Of a stretch of DNA of 64,000 bases, positions 24,463 through 35,082 are shown in pieces. The notes beneath the pieces are model-generated. The model had not been told where the DNA came from, searched no databases, and saw only the letters and a program-made list of their open reading frames with translations. Where the stretch lies: positions 142,100,397 to 142,164,396 of the forward strand of contig NC_084800.1 of the NCBI RefSeq assembly GCF_963169125.1, read 5' to 3'. This DNA comes from Humulus lupulus (lineage: Eukaryota; Streptophyta; Magnoliopsida; Rosales; Cannabaceae). Position 1 is the first letter of the stretch. Each line of letters starts with the position of its first letter. The position numbers and the translations under genes were made by a program.

Positions 24463-26837
24463 TGTAATCCCTGGTTACTCCAGAAATTTGACTCGCTACC
24501 CGAGTCCTTTGGTTAAAACGTGCTTCTAAGTATTATTAACAGGCTAAGGTGGAAAACCAATAAAAAGGAAATGATATATTTTATTTAATACATAAAACTA
24601 TTCATGGGCCCATAAAATCTTTTACAAGTTATTTACAACTCAAAATGGTCATTACTGTTTCAAATTTACAAACCCGCTGACCTAAGCGGCAAAAATAGGG
24701 TAAACCCCCTAGTTCCTTTGAGAAATCCTTGGCCGTGGCGGTCAAGCGGCCGCATATGTACACATCACCACCTAAGCTCTCCACTCAAGGCTGGTTGAGC
24801 TTTTCTTTCCCTTTACCTGCACCACATAACACCCATGAGCCAAAGCCCAGCAAGAGAACACAATATTGCATATAGATATTAACAACTGATTATTATTATA
24901 ATCACAGAGAGCTTATAGCTCTTAAACAGATGAGTGATTCAACACTTGAGGTTTCGGCAAACCATAATGAGTGACTGACAAGCAAGTCACTAATTTAAAT
25001 AGATGAGTGACTACTGGGTAAGTCACTAGCTTAAACAGATGAGTGACTGCTGGGTAAGTCACTAGCTTAAACAGATGAGGGACTGATGGGTAAGTCTCTA
25101 ACTTAACAGATGAGTGACTGATGGGTAAATCACACAAGCACTTTTAGTTTTCATCGAACTTGAGGTCGGTCCGGCATTAACGCTCTTCTGAGTCATTTAA
25201 TGCAAATGTCGATTAGATCTAATCTTTATTGGCTTGCGTTGAACATGCTAAGGCCGTCCTGACTTATAAGTCAGCACTGTGTGACCAGTGCCCAATACCA
25301 CTGCTGAACTTGACTAATAAGTCCCAGCTTCACAGTTGATACTGACACCTTTGCCAAATCTGACTAATTAGTCTGTACCATGCACAAGTGAGCAAGATTT
25401 CCTAAGCATTCAATAATCAATCCATGTCCACATTTAAACACTCAACATGCCTCACGAATATCCATGCATGTCACATATGGGGTGTAGTTTTCTTACCTCT
25501 GGTTCGAGCGAGAATTAATATAAGAATGACCCTTGAGAACGATCAACCTTTAGATTCCTTAGCGGTTACCTAATCATAACCAATTAGAAACCATTAATAA
25601 AGTAAATCAATGAATGGTTCACAATCTAAACCACACTCCCGAGATTAATCCCTCACTCTCGGGACTCTCAATCTACTCAAAAGGGGTAAAGGAACCAACC
25701 CCCGAGCCTTAAAAACCATCCTGAGCCTTGAAAATAACATTCCCTGAAACTGACCTAGTGCCTAGGCGCTGCCAACCAGCACTGGGGCACTGCCCCAGAA
25801 ACAGAGAAGGCCATTCTCTGCCCTGCATAGCGCTGGGGCGCCAGCTTTAGACCAACAACTCCTCTGATTTTCCCTCCTTGCGATTCCCCTTTGAAACCAA
25901 CCTTCCAAACCAATCCCAAACCTTAACAAAACACCCAATTCAACCCCTAAACTTCATCTACATCATACCCTCATCAAAACCCAATCAATCTTACACAAAA
26001 ACTCCTATTGATTCCAACTATCCACATCAAAATCTATAAGCTGAAAACTAAAATAAAAACAGAGCAATACTTGGAATTCATGGACAATTTCTTACCTCAA
26101 GCTGGTTTTGAATCCTCCTCAATAAATGAACTAAGTCTATAACCTCCAAGCTTTGATTTCCTAGCTTGATTCTTCAATTTGGGACCAAAAACTTCAAAGG
26201 AAAATAGAGGGAAGGTGATGTACGTGAAGAAGAAGTGAGGGCTCTGTTTTGTTCTGTATGTTTCTACAGCCAACCAAAATCATATATATCTCAATCCAAA
26301 TGACCCTAATGCCCCTAGGTCATTTAAAGCTTCTAAAGTCTCCCCAAGGGTAAAATCGTCATCTTTCACCTATTTCGTTAATCATAATTAACGCTGTCCA
26401 ATTCCCGCTATTCTCGATATTCTCAAATACCAAAAATTCATATCCCGTTACCCTTATACTCCTGGCAACGTTCTAATCATTAAAACATTCCGAGACTCAC
26501 CCCGAGCCTCGAACTTAATCCCGTTATGACTAAACCGCTACATAATATTCAAAGATCGTCTCATGCCGAATAGCTCGAAAAAATCCACATTATAATGTGG
26601 CCTCAACAATATATCACCGACATGCATACAAATATACAATTACGCCTTCAACAAGCCAAATTACCAAAATACCCCTGTCATGAAATGTGGACCCACATGC
26701 ATGCATTTAACATCATATTATAATATAATTCACATAAACATGCATATATTCATTTAATGGAATAATTAAACAGTTATGGCCCTCCCGGCCTACTAATCCA
26801 GCCATTAAACCGCATTAGGGATTTCGGGGCATTACAA
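24463..26837 (-). repeat. 3' LTR of an antisense chromovirus element
   Basis: On the minus strand it begins TGTAATGCCCCGAAATCCC at 26837 and ends GGGATTACA at 24463. It adjoins a polypurine tract AAGGAGGGGATAGT and the 3' end of pol at 26838. It is the closest relative of the solo LTR at 4294-7668. It contains a 36-base tandem repeat at 25004-25135. Plus-strand donor and acceptor signals are mirrored here (CTTACC at 25492-25497, CTGCAC at 24818-24823). Confidence 0.85.
25004..25135. repeat. 36-base tandem repeat inside LTR
   Basis: The unit AGATGAGTGACTGCTGGGTA plus AGTCACTAGCTTAAAC is repeated just under four times with substitutions, and weaker copies extend left to about 24925. Each unit contains an inverted pair GTGACT / AGTCAC. 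The solo LTR at 4294 lacks it. Confidence 0.8.
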
Positions 26838-27518
26838 CTATCCCCTCCTTACAGAAATTTCGTCCTCTAAATTTACCTGAACAGCTCGGGATACTGACTC
26901 TGCATATCTGACTCCAGCTCCCAGGTCGCTTCCTCGACCTTGTTGTTCCTCCACAACACCTTAACCAAAGGTATCGTCTTATTCCTGAGGACCTTATCCT
27001 TTCTGTCAAGTATCTGAACTAGCTGCTCCTCAAAGGAGAGATCTGGTTCAAGCTCCAGATCTTCATAGCTCAAAATATGATTCACATCAGATACATACCT
27101 CCGAAGAGCTGAATCATGGAACACATTATGCACAGCTAACAATGTTGGAGGCAAAGCAAATCTGTAAGCCACTTGACCAATCCTCTCCAGGATCTCAAAT
27201 GGACCTACAAATCTAGGGCTCAGCTTGCCTTTCTTCCCAAACCTTCTCACCCCTTTCCATGGCGAGACTCTAATGAAGACATAGTCTCCCACTTGGAACT
27301 CCACATTCCTGTGCTTGGGATTTGCATAGCTCTTCTGTCTACTCTGAGAAGCGAGCATCCGAGCTCTAATCTTCTCAATGGCCTCAATGGTCCTCTGAAC
27401 TGCCTCAGGACCCAAGTATCTCCTTTCACCTGTCTCATCCCAATGAATGGGAGATCAAATTTCCTACCATACATCATCTCATAAGGTGCAACTCCAATGG
27501 TAGACTGATAACTGTTGT
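26838..27518 (-). pseudogene. Chromovirus pol 3' end: integrase C-terminus and chromodomain
   Basis: The minus strand encodes the end of a Ty3/gypsy polyprotein. Order: the integrase tail around APYEMMYGRK, then GPEAVQRTIEAIEKIR, the GKLSPRFVGPFEILERIG segment (GPY/F-type module), HNVFHDSALRRYV, and a terminal chromodomain-like stretch with VLWRNNKVEEATWELE ending at PELFR, stop at 26873-26875. One frameshift near 27440 separates MMYGRK from the main frame. The 5' side is truncated at the LTR beginning at 27519. The chromodomain places it among plant chromoviruses, most like Tekay/Del. The missing protease-RT region means it is inactive. Confidence 0.9.
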
Positions 27519-29509
27519 TGTAACGACCTGAATTTGCTAATCGGGCTTAGGGCCTTGATTAGTGTGCCTGGAGGGCAATAAATGATTTAATATGTTTATA
27601 CGTGGATATATGTGAGTATATGATTATGATGCATGTTTAGTTGAGTTAAATGCGCATGTGGACCCCGTCTGGATATTAGGGGTATAAATGTGATAAATGT
27701 TATATATATGTGATATGTTTGTGCAACATGATCCGAGACAGTCCTGGGGAGCGGTTAGCTAGAGAGTCACAACGGGGTTGAGATTCCGACTCGGGGCGAG
27801 TCGAGGGGTAATTTGGGTACTAGGTGTGTTATGGGATTATCGGGACATGGAAATAAATATTTGGAGATATATTTGAGGATAGAATGTCTAGGCGGGAATA
27901 TTAGGGAAATTTACCAATTTGCCCTCGGGGAAGTTTTGGGTACCCCGAGCCTTAAGGTAACCACATAGATTTAAGTGAATAAAACAAAAGGGAGAATTGT
28001 TTAGAAACTTAGAGAAACCGACTTGCACTTCTCTTCTCAGCCAAGGATATCTTTTATTTTCTTCTCTCTTTCACTCTCTAAGGCAAATTTAAAGGGAAAC
28101 TTTGGGAATCAACTTGAAGGTTTAAGGAGTTCAGCTGGGATTTAGGGAGCTTGGAGCATAAGGGGGCTGGTTCTAAGGTTTAATTTAGCAAGAGGTAAAC
28201 TTTAATTATAGTGGTTATGTTTAGAATTGCAGCTGGTTGTTAGAGTATGCATGTTAGCAAGTTTGAATTGTTCTTGAGTGATCTAGTTAAGTTTTGGGGT
28301 AGATTTTAATGGGTTTTGATGTTGATAATGAGCTGGAGTGATGGTGTTGATTATCTAGGATTGTTAGCTTGGTTTTGGTGAGGATTGGCTTGAAGAAAAC
28401 GCAGGAAAAAGGGTGAAAAATCTGGGTTTGGAGGTGAGGGCCGCGACCCTAGGAGGGGCGCGCCACGGCCCGTGCGCGCGTGGCCATGGGAGGCCGAGAA
28501 GATTCATGCGCGCCGCGGCCCGTGTGGGTGTCAGTGGGAAGCTAGCCTCTATTTTGAGGCTAGCCGCGACGCTTGTGGGTAGGGTCGCGGCTCTTAGTGC
28601 CAATTTGTGTTTTTAAGGGTATTTAGGCTTGGGAATTCAATGGGCAAGGCTCGGGATGTATTTTATCACACGGATTGATAGAATTCAAGGTCTTGGAGGT
28701 TAGGGTTTTGGCTCGAAGTTATTTATTGGATTAGAATTTGATGGATGGATATTGTTAATATGTTGTGACTAGGGATTCGGAGAGGCTCAAGTTTGAGGAC
28801 TGTGCTCAGGACATCGGTGCTCGGAGAGCTCGGGACTCAGGTAAGAAAACCCTTGTTCCCATAGAGCTTGTGTGCAGGGCTGAGCCCATTGTGTTTGAAT
28901 AGATTGATATGGAGGGCCGAGCCCAATATGTTAGAACTGCGGGGCGTAGCCCTTAAACTGATTATGCTAGAATTCTGTACTTGCTTGTTATACTATGTAT
29001 GTTATTATGTGAATGATCGACGAGAGCTGGGAACGGTGTAGGCCGAGAACGGCGAAGGGCCGGGAACAACGTTGGGCATGTTGAGTGCAAGGCCGAGAAC
29101 GGAAAGGGGCCGGGAGCAGCGTTGAGCATGTGGAGTGCGAGTTGCCAGGGCGAGTCCCTAAAAGGATACCTGGGATATCCTCACGGCTTGGTCTGTGAAC
29201 CCAGGGCTTGGTAAATGCCTGGGACAGCTAGGCTGTATGTGTTTAGCCTATTGGTGGCCTCTTTATATGCTTGATATATGTGTTGCATATGTTATCTGTT
29301 TGTGGGTTTTTTTGCTGGGCTTCGGCTCACAAATGCTCTGTGGTGCAGGTAAGGGTAAAGAGAAGGTCAACCAACCATGAGTATAGCAGGCGTGAGGCGG
29401 CGTGTACATGTTTGGTCAGCCTGGCTGCCACAGCCAGAGGATTTTTGGGAGATGCTTGTATATAAACCTAGATTTTTGTCGTCTAGTCGACTTGGTTTAG
29501 TTTGTATGT
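27519..29509 (+). repeat. Chromovirus-type LTR, incomplete at 3' end
   Basis: It starts TGTAACGACCTGAATTTGC and carries the family hallmarks: GGGCCTTGATTAGTGTGCC after the start, donor-like CAGGTAAGAAAACC at 28838-28851, and TTGCTGGGCTTCGGCTCA with acceptor-like GTGCAG at 29310-29348. A GC-rich patch at 28430-28600 holds CGCGGCCCGTG-type motifs. The expected TTACA terminus is not reached; sequence resembling a different LTR starts near 29510. It cuts into the antisense pol fragment at 27518, implying later insertion there or a recombination junction. Confidence 0.75.
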
Positions 29510-30792
29510 TGTTATTGACGGTGAGAACTCGTCAACTAAGTTCAGTTGGAAAAAATTGCAAAGCAAAGATTGTCAAAAAAAAAACCTTAGGAATTTAAGT
29601 AATAACTCAAGAACAATGGCAGAACAACCATGGAGAAATCAATATTTCATTCACTCTCAAGCACTTGCTACAGTAAATTTTCCAACCCCCTTTCAGGTGG
29701 AGTTAGAGTTCATTTTATAGTAGGCTCTAATGGCCCTGGGTACATGGTGGTCCAGGAGACCAAGTGGTACATAAGTACTCTGTCAGGAGAGTGGTTTCAG
29801 AGGTTGTGGTCATGCATCTAGTACAGGGGCAGGCGTCAGGAGGATGTCTCCACTACTTGTCCGTACCCATGTCAGAGGAGTGGTGACAGACATAGTGGCG
29901 CAGGTGGTAGTGGTGTCGACTCTGACTCCTGGCCGTAGATGTACGGGCCATAACTCTTATCCCAGCATTCCCACTCCCCCACTGGTATGGGTGTCCGTAC
30001 TCGACATATAGGGTCTTAACGGCTGTACCCAGTACTAGATTGTACAAGTGTGTTCCACTCGACTCGTACCGGAGCCTCTAAGCATTGGGGTCTCAAGATA
30101 TGGGGAATGGGACACTTGGTGTATGTAATGGTCGTGACGTGAGGTGGGGCTCTCGGGTCCTGGGCATGAGATGCCTGAAGCACCTCGAGGCCACCCACGG
30201 GCATAGGTGATAAGCACGTGGCCTCTCTAGATGTCTAAGGGTCCGAGGTGAAATGCCTCCCTCGCGAGCCCCTTGGTGGTGCGACTCTCCTGACGCGTGG
30301 CCCCCTGATGGCGTGGCTCCCAGGCTGCTCACGAGTCCTCTTCGTGAGGCCTCCCTTGCGTGGCCACATGATGGCATGGCTCCCTAGCTGCTCACAAGTT
30401 CCCTTCACGAGGCCCTCCCCCTCGTGTGGCCATATGATGGCGTGGTTCGCTCGGGGCGCGAGGCCGAATGCCTACTGGGACGCGAGGCCATGGCGCTGAG
30501 GCGCGAGATCGAGGGTGCTTCGGGTGCGGCTGCGCGAGGTCGAACGCCTGCTGGGGCGTGACGCCGAGGGTGCTTCGGGCGAGGCTGCGTGAGGCCAAAC
30601 GCCTGCTGGGGCACGAGGCCATGGCACTGGGGCGTGATACCGAGGGTGCTTCAGGCATGGCTGCGCAAGGCCGAACGCCTGCTGGGGCACGAGGCCACGG
30701 CGCTGGGGCGTGACGCCGAGGGTGCTTTAGGCATGGCTCTCCCAGCCTACTAAACTGCCACTAAACCATATCGGAGAATTCAGGGCATTACA
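29510..30792 (-). repeat. Antisense LTR with GC-rich repeats
   Basis: On the minus strand it starts TGTAATGCCCTGAATTCTCC at 30792 and could end near CAATAACA at 29510. The first 60 bases resemble the LTR at 4294. A TATA-like ACTATAAAATGAA lies near 29708-29722 on the minus strand. The rest is GC-rich with minisatellite-type repeats. Both ends abut unrelated sequence without a target duplication (TATGT versus CTACC), so the element was rearranged. The left boundary is an estimate. Confidence 0.5.
30230..30735. repeat. GC-rich minisatellite
   Basis: Two adjacent repeat fields are visible. At 30240-30450 units of about 60 bases contain GATGGCRTGGCTCCC and CTGCTCAC. At 30450-30735 units contain GAACGCCTGCTGGGG and CGAGGGTGCTT, repeated three to four times with spacing varying between about 55 and 77 bases. 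Base composition is sharply GC-rich against the AT-rich surroundings. Several long open frames on both strands here are products of the repeat, not genes. Confidence 0.8.
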
Positions 30793-31940
30793 CTACCCAT
30801 GATCTGGAATTGGTAGCGGTGGTATTCGCACTGAAAGTTTGGCGACATTATCTGTATGGGGAGAAGTTCAGGATATACACCGATCATAAGAGCTTGAAGT
30901 ATTTCTTCACCCATAAGGATTTGAATATGAGGCAGAGGCATTGGCTGAAACTGGTGAAGGACTATGATTGTGACATCCTTTACCACCCAAGGAAATCCAA
31001 CATAGTGGCAGATGCGTTTAGCCGGAGGGGCCCGGGACAGTTGTTTAGCTCTACACAGATATCAAAGGAGTTAGCAGAGGAGATGACTAGAGAAAAGACA
31101 GAGTTGGTTATGGGCCGGTTGGCCAATATTACCTTGTAGTCTACCCTCCTGGAGAAGATAAGACAGAGTCAGATGGTTGATTCATTATTGCAGGAAGTTA
31201 AAGGGAATGTCTTAGCTGGAGTGGCTAAGGACTATTCCATTTCATAGACTGGTTTGCTACGATATAAGGATCAGATCCGTGTTCAAATTGAAATGGGTAT
31301 TAGGAGAGAGATACTTAATGAATCCCATACCACACCATAATCACTTCATCTAGGCATCACAAAGATGTATCAGGATCTACGGACGTTATATTTGTGGCTT
31401 GGGATGAAGAAGGATGTGGTGGAGTACATGGCTAAGTGTTTGACCTGTCAGCAAGTGAAGGCTGAGCATCAGCGACCAGCGGGGTCGCTACAACCTTTGG
31501 GTATTCTCGAGTGGAAATGGGAGGATATTACCTCCAAGTCTATAGTATCATATCGGGATTTTATAGTTACCTCCTAGTTTTGGGGTGGATTGCAGAAGGC
31601 TAGGGCAACTCAGCTAAAGTTTAGTACGACCTTTCATCCTCAGACCGATGGACAGTCTGAGAGGATGATTTAGGTTTTGGAGGACATGCTCAAGGCGTGT
31701 GTGATAGACTTTGAGGGGTCTTGGAGTAAGTATCCCCTGTTGATTGAGTTTTCATAAATTAACAGTTATCAATCAACGATTGGAGTGGCTCCATATGAGA
31801 TGTTATATGGGAGGAAGTGTAGATCGCCCATTCATTGGGACAAGATGGGTGAGAGGAAGTATTTGGGATTCGAGATGGTTCAGAAGACTAATGAGGCTAT
31901 TGAGAAGATCCAAAATGCACTATCTCTTGATTGCATAGCT
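30793..31940 (+). pseudogene. Chromovirus pol fragment: RNase H and deleted integrase
   Basis: The plus strand encodes RNase H (HDLELVAVVFALKVWRHYLY; TDHKSLKYFFT; SNIVADAFSRR) to 31139. After stop codons an integrase HHCC-type zinc-binding part follows (SLHLGITKMYQDLRTLYLW, CLTCQQVK), about 31336-31460. A large internal deletion near 31540 joins this to the later part of the core (GGLQKARATQLKFSTTFHPQ, QTDGQSERM). The first catalytic Asp is lost and the second appears within SYRD rather than the usual SDRD. The tail with YGRKCRSPIHW runs to about 31940. Multiple stops make it non-functional. The Tekay-like assignment rests on motif style. Confidence 0.85.
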
Positions 31941-31945
31941 TCTCT

Positions 31946-34311
31946 TTAAGTCTTAGGATCATCCTCAACGAGAAGTACAATAGGAATTTTCCTAATAACT
32001 TCCTCTCTATTTCCTTCTACAATGTAGAACGAAATTCGTTGAGAATCTGTCTCATCCACTACTAGACTTTTATGATTTTTAAGTCTTTGACTTCTTCTAG
32101 GTTCAAAGGGTTGCTTTACATCCTTTTGAGAATTCTCCTCTTGAGAATCAACTTTGGATGTAGAAGCTTGAGAATGTTTCTCATATAACAAATTCTCCTT
32201 TAGAGATGTTGAAGCTTGAGAATTGTTGTCACATAACATATTCTCAAAAAATTCAACTTCTCTAGATTCAATCACAATATTAGACTCTAAGTCTAATAGC
32301 CTATAAGCTTTACTATTGTTGGCATAACCAACAAAAGCACACTTTATGGCTCTTGAACCTAACTTTGTTTTATTAGGTTCGTTTTTCTTGCAATATGCAA
32401 GACACCCCACACTTTGAAGTACCCTATGTTGAGTTTTCTTCCTTTCCATAACTCATATGGAGATATCTCATTTTTCTTCATTGGCATTCGATTAAGAATG
32501 TGACAAGCGGTTAGAAGCGCTTCACCCCATAAGTTAAAGTTCAACTTAGAAAACACCAACATAGAATTTATCATCTCTAGATAAGTCCTATTTTTCCTTT
32601 CGGCAACACCATTGTGTTGTGGTGTATAAGGTGCAGTGCACTCGTGAACTATACCATTTTCTTCACAAAATGTATTGAATTCATTAGAGAAGTACTCTCC
32701 TCCTCTATCACTTCTTAGCACCTTAATCTTTTTATTTAGTTGATTTTCAACTTCTAATTTATACAATTTAAAAGCATCGAAATTTTCATCTTTATGCTTT
32801 AAAAGGAACACATAGGTATATCTACTAAAATCATCTATAAAAGTAAGAAAATACCTTTTACCACCTCTAGTTAAAACACCATTTAATTCACAAAGATCAC
32901 TATGGATTAAATCTAGTAAATTAGATGATCTTTCTACACTAGGAAATGGTTTCTTAATCATTTTTGCCTTAACACATGTTTCACATTTACAACAGTTTTT
33001 AATATTGCATGCAATCATACCACATTTTACTACTCTTTTCATGGTAGAAAAACCTATATGCGATAGTCTAAGATGCAACAAAAATAAAGAATCATACTCA
33101 ATAATATAGGCGGAATTAGCATTTTTATTGATAACATTGAAAGTTACATCATTGTTGCACAATTTAACCATTCCCTCACAAGAGTACCATTTTCCAAGAA
33201 TACATTTGATTTGGTAAGTATAGGTTTACCAGACTCAAAAATTGCTTTAATGCCGGGCTTTCCAAGAAAATCACCACTTACCAAGTTTCTACTCATTTCA
33301 GGAACATAAAGTACATTCACTAATGTAACTTTCTTGCCGGAGGTGAAGTAGACTTCAATAGTACCTTTGCCAAGTACCTTGGATTTCCCCTCATTGCCCA
33401 TTTGTATCTCAAGGTTGCCCTTTGACTCTTCAAGGCCTTGAACAATGATTTGTCATAGGTGACATGGACGGTGGCACATGTATCATACCACCACCCTTTC
33501 ACCTTGCCTTGGACCGCATTCACCTCACTAAGGGTAGCAACTATGTTCTCCTCTTGAGTTGCGTTCACCTTAGGTCCTTGTTGGTCTTTTCTATGCCTAC
33601 ACTCTCTAGCATAGTGACCATTTTTCCCACACATGAAGCAAGGACCTTTCTCACCCTTAAACTTGTTTGGGTTGGTTTTTGGAACGAAAGGTTTCTCATT
33701 ACCCTTTTTCCCTTTGTTTTTGGGATGTTTTAGTTGTGACACCGGATTAGCTTTGGAAGTCTCTCCATTAGACCCCTCCACAAGTTTATCTCTACATATC
33801 GATTCCTCTTCGATTCGAATATGCTTTTGGATCTCCTCCAAAGAATAATCCTCATTTTTATGAAGGATTCTTTTCCTATAGCTCTTCCAAGTTGGTGGTA
33901 ATTTAGCCAATATAGCACCAACTTGAAAGGCCTCGGGAAGCTCAATCATTAACACTTTCAATTTGTTAACAATTATTTGAAATTCATGAATTTGAGGAAG
34001 AATAGGTTTATCACACAAAAAATTGAGACCGAAGTATTGAGATATCAAAAACTTTTTGGTACCTTCCTCTTCTGCCTTAAACTTTTTCTCAAGTGCATCC
34101 CATATCTCCTTGGCCGATTTGGTCTCAGTGTAGAGGTCATAGAGCCTATCGGAAAGGGCATTGAGGATATGACCCCTACAAAGGAGATTGTCCTCCTCCC
34201 TCTTCCTTCTCTTCTCTACCTCCTCGGGAGTGTCCTTGTTGGATGGCGTTGGGAGAGGTTCTAGAGTGGATTCTAGAATGTAGGCGATTTTGAGTGTGGT
34301 CAAAAGGAATC
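31946..34311 (-). pseudogene. Antisense Ty1/copia gag-protease-integrase fragment
   Basis: Reading the minus strand from 34311: a UBN2-type gag (ICDALEKKF-like region, EELEEIQKHIRIEEE-like helices), zinc knuckle CFMCGKNGHYARECR near 33590-33640, then a copia protease start with DTCAT in place of the usual DSGAT. A frameshift near 33420 leads to the protease C-part (VNVLYVPEMSRNLVSG). A second near 33172 leads to the GAG-pre-integrase (LRLSHIGFSTMKR) and integrase core with catalytic Asp (SDLCEL), Asp (SDRGGEY) and Glu (HNGVAERKNRT). A third near 32405 leads to the integrase C-part (FVGYANNSKAYRLLD). RT, RNase H and LTRs are absent. The 5' side is cut in gag by the LTR at 34312. Confidence 0.9.
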
Positions 34312-35080
34312 TGTAACGATCCAAATTTACTAATAAGGCTTAAGGGCCTTGATTAGTGTGTCAGGAGGGCATAATTGGAATATATGTGATTTAATGATTA
34401 AAAGTATGCTATATGACTATGTGTATTAGTATGCATGTAGGCACTGATTAGGTTAGAAAGGGCATAATTGTAATTTTGGCCCGTTGAGGGTATAATTGTA
34501 TATATATGTGATAAATTGTCGAGACCACATTATTATGTGGATATATTTGTAATCTGTGATTCGAGACGATTCTAGTGAGCAGGTTAGAGAAAAAGTCACG
34601 ACGAGGATTTATACCCGGCTCGGGGCGAGCCTGGGGGTATTATGGGAATTTAGAGAATGTATTGGAGTCCATTTTGACATTGGGGAATATAATTGGTGAT
34701 TATTTAGGTGTCGGGAAGTAAGTGGTAAATATTAGAGACACTCGAGGAATTAGCGGGAATTGGGTGAAATGACCAAAATGCCCCTAGGTTGACTTAAAGG
34801 CTTAGGGATAAAAGGGAGGGTATCTTAGTCATTTGAGTTAAAAACTGGGATAAGGATAACTATTGCTGTATGCCTTAGTGGGAAAAGTCTAGGGTCTGAA
34901 AGAAAGAAAAGAAGGAAAAAGGAAAGAAAAGGAAAAGAAAGGGAATTAGAAGCCTGTTTTTCTCTCCATCGGTTTAGGCTCTTCTCCACCAGTCCTTGGG
35001 GTCTTTTGGTGCTGAGGTTCAGAGGAGATCTAGGTCAAACTTGGCAATTGGGTTTCTGAGTTAAGCTTGAGGATTAGCAG
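34312..35080 (+). repeat. Chromovirus-type LTR, 5' fragment
   Basis: It starts TGTAACGATCCAAATTTAC and continues with GGCTTAAGGGCCTTGATTAG, the opening of the family seen at 55535-57946, where the same start is read on the minus strand. It runs about 770 bases and then passes into Tat RT sequence near 35083. Because it interrupts copia gag on one side and Tat pol on the other, it marks a rearrangement or deletion junction. A purine-rich run lies at 34895-34945. Confidence 0.75.
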
Positions 35081-35082
35081 AG

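Noticed and set aside
24922..25137. Repetitive protein on the minus strand (VTHLFKLVTYP units)
   Set aside because: Product of the 36-base tandem repeat, whose length is a multiple of three; no start context or homologue.
30093..30713. Several overlapping Pro/Arg/Ala-rich open frames
   Set aside because: All arise from the GC-rich minisatellite, in which stop codons are rare in every frame.
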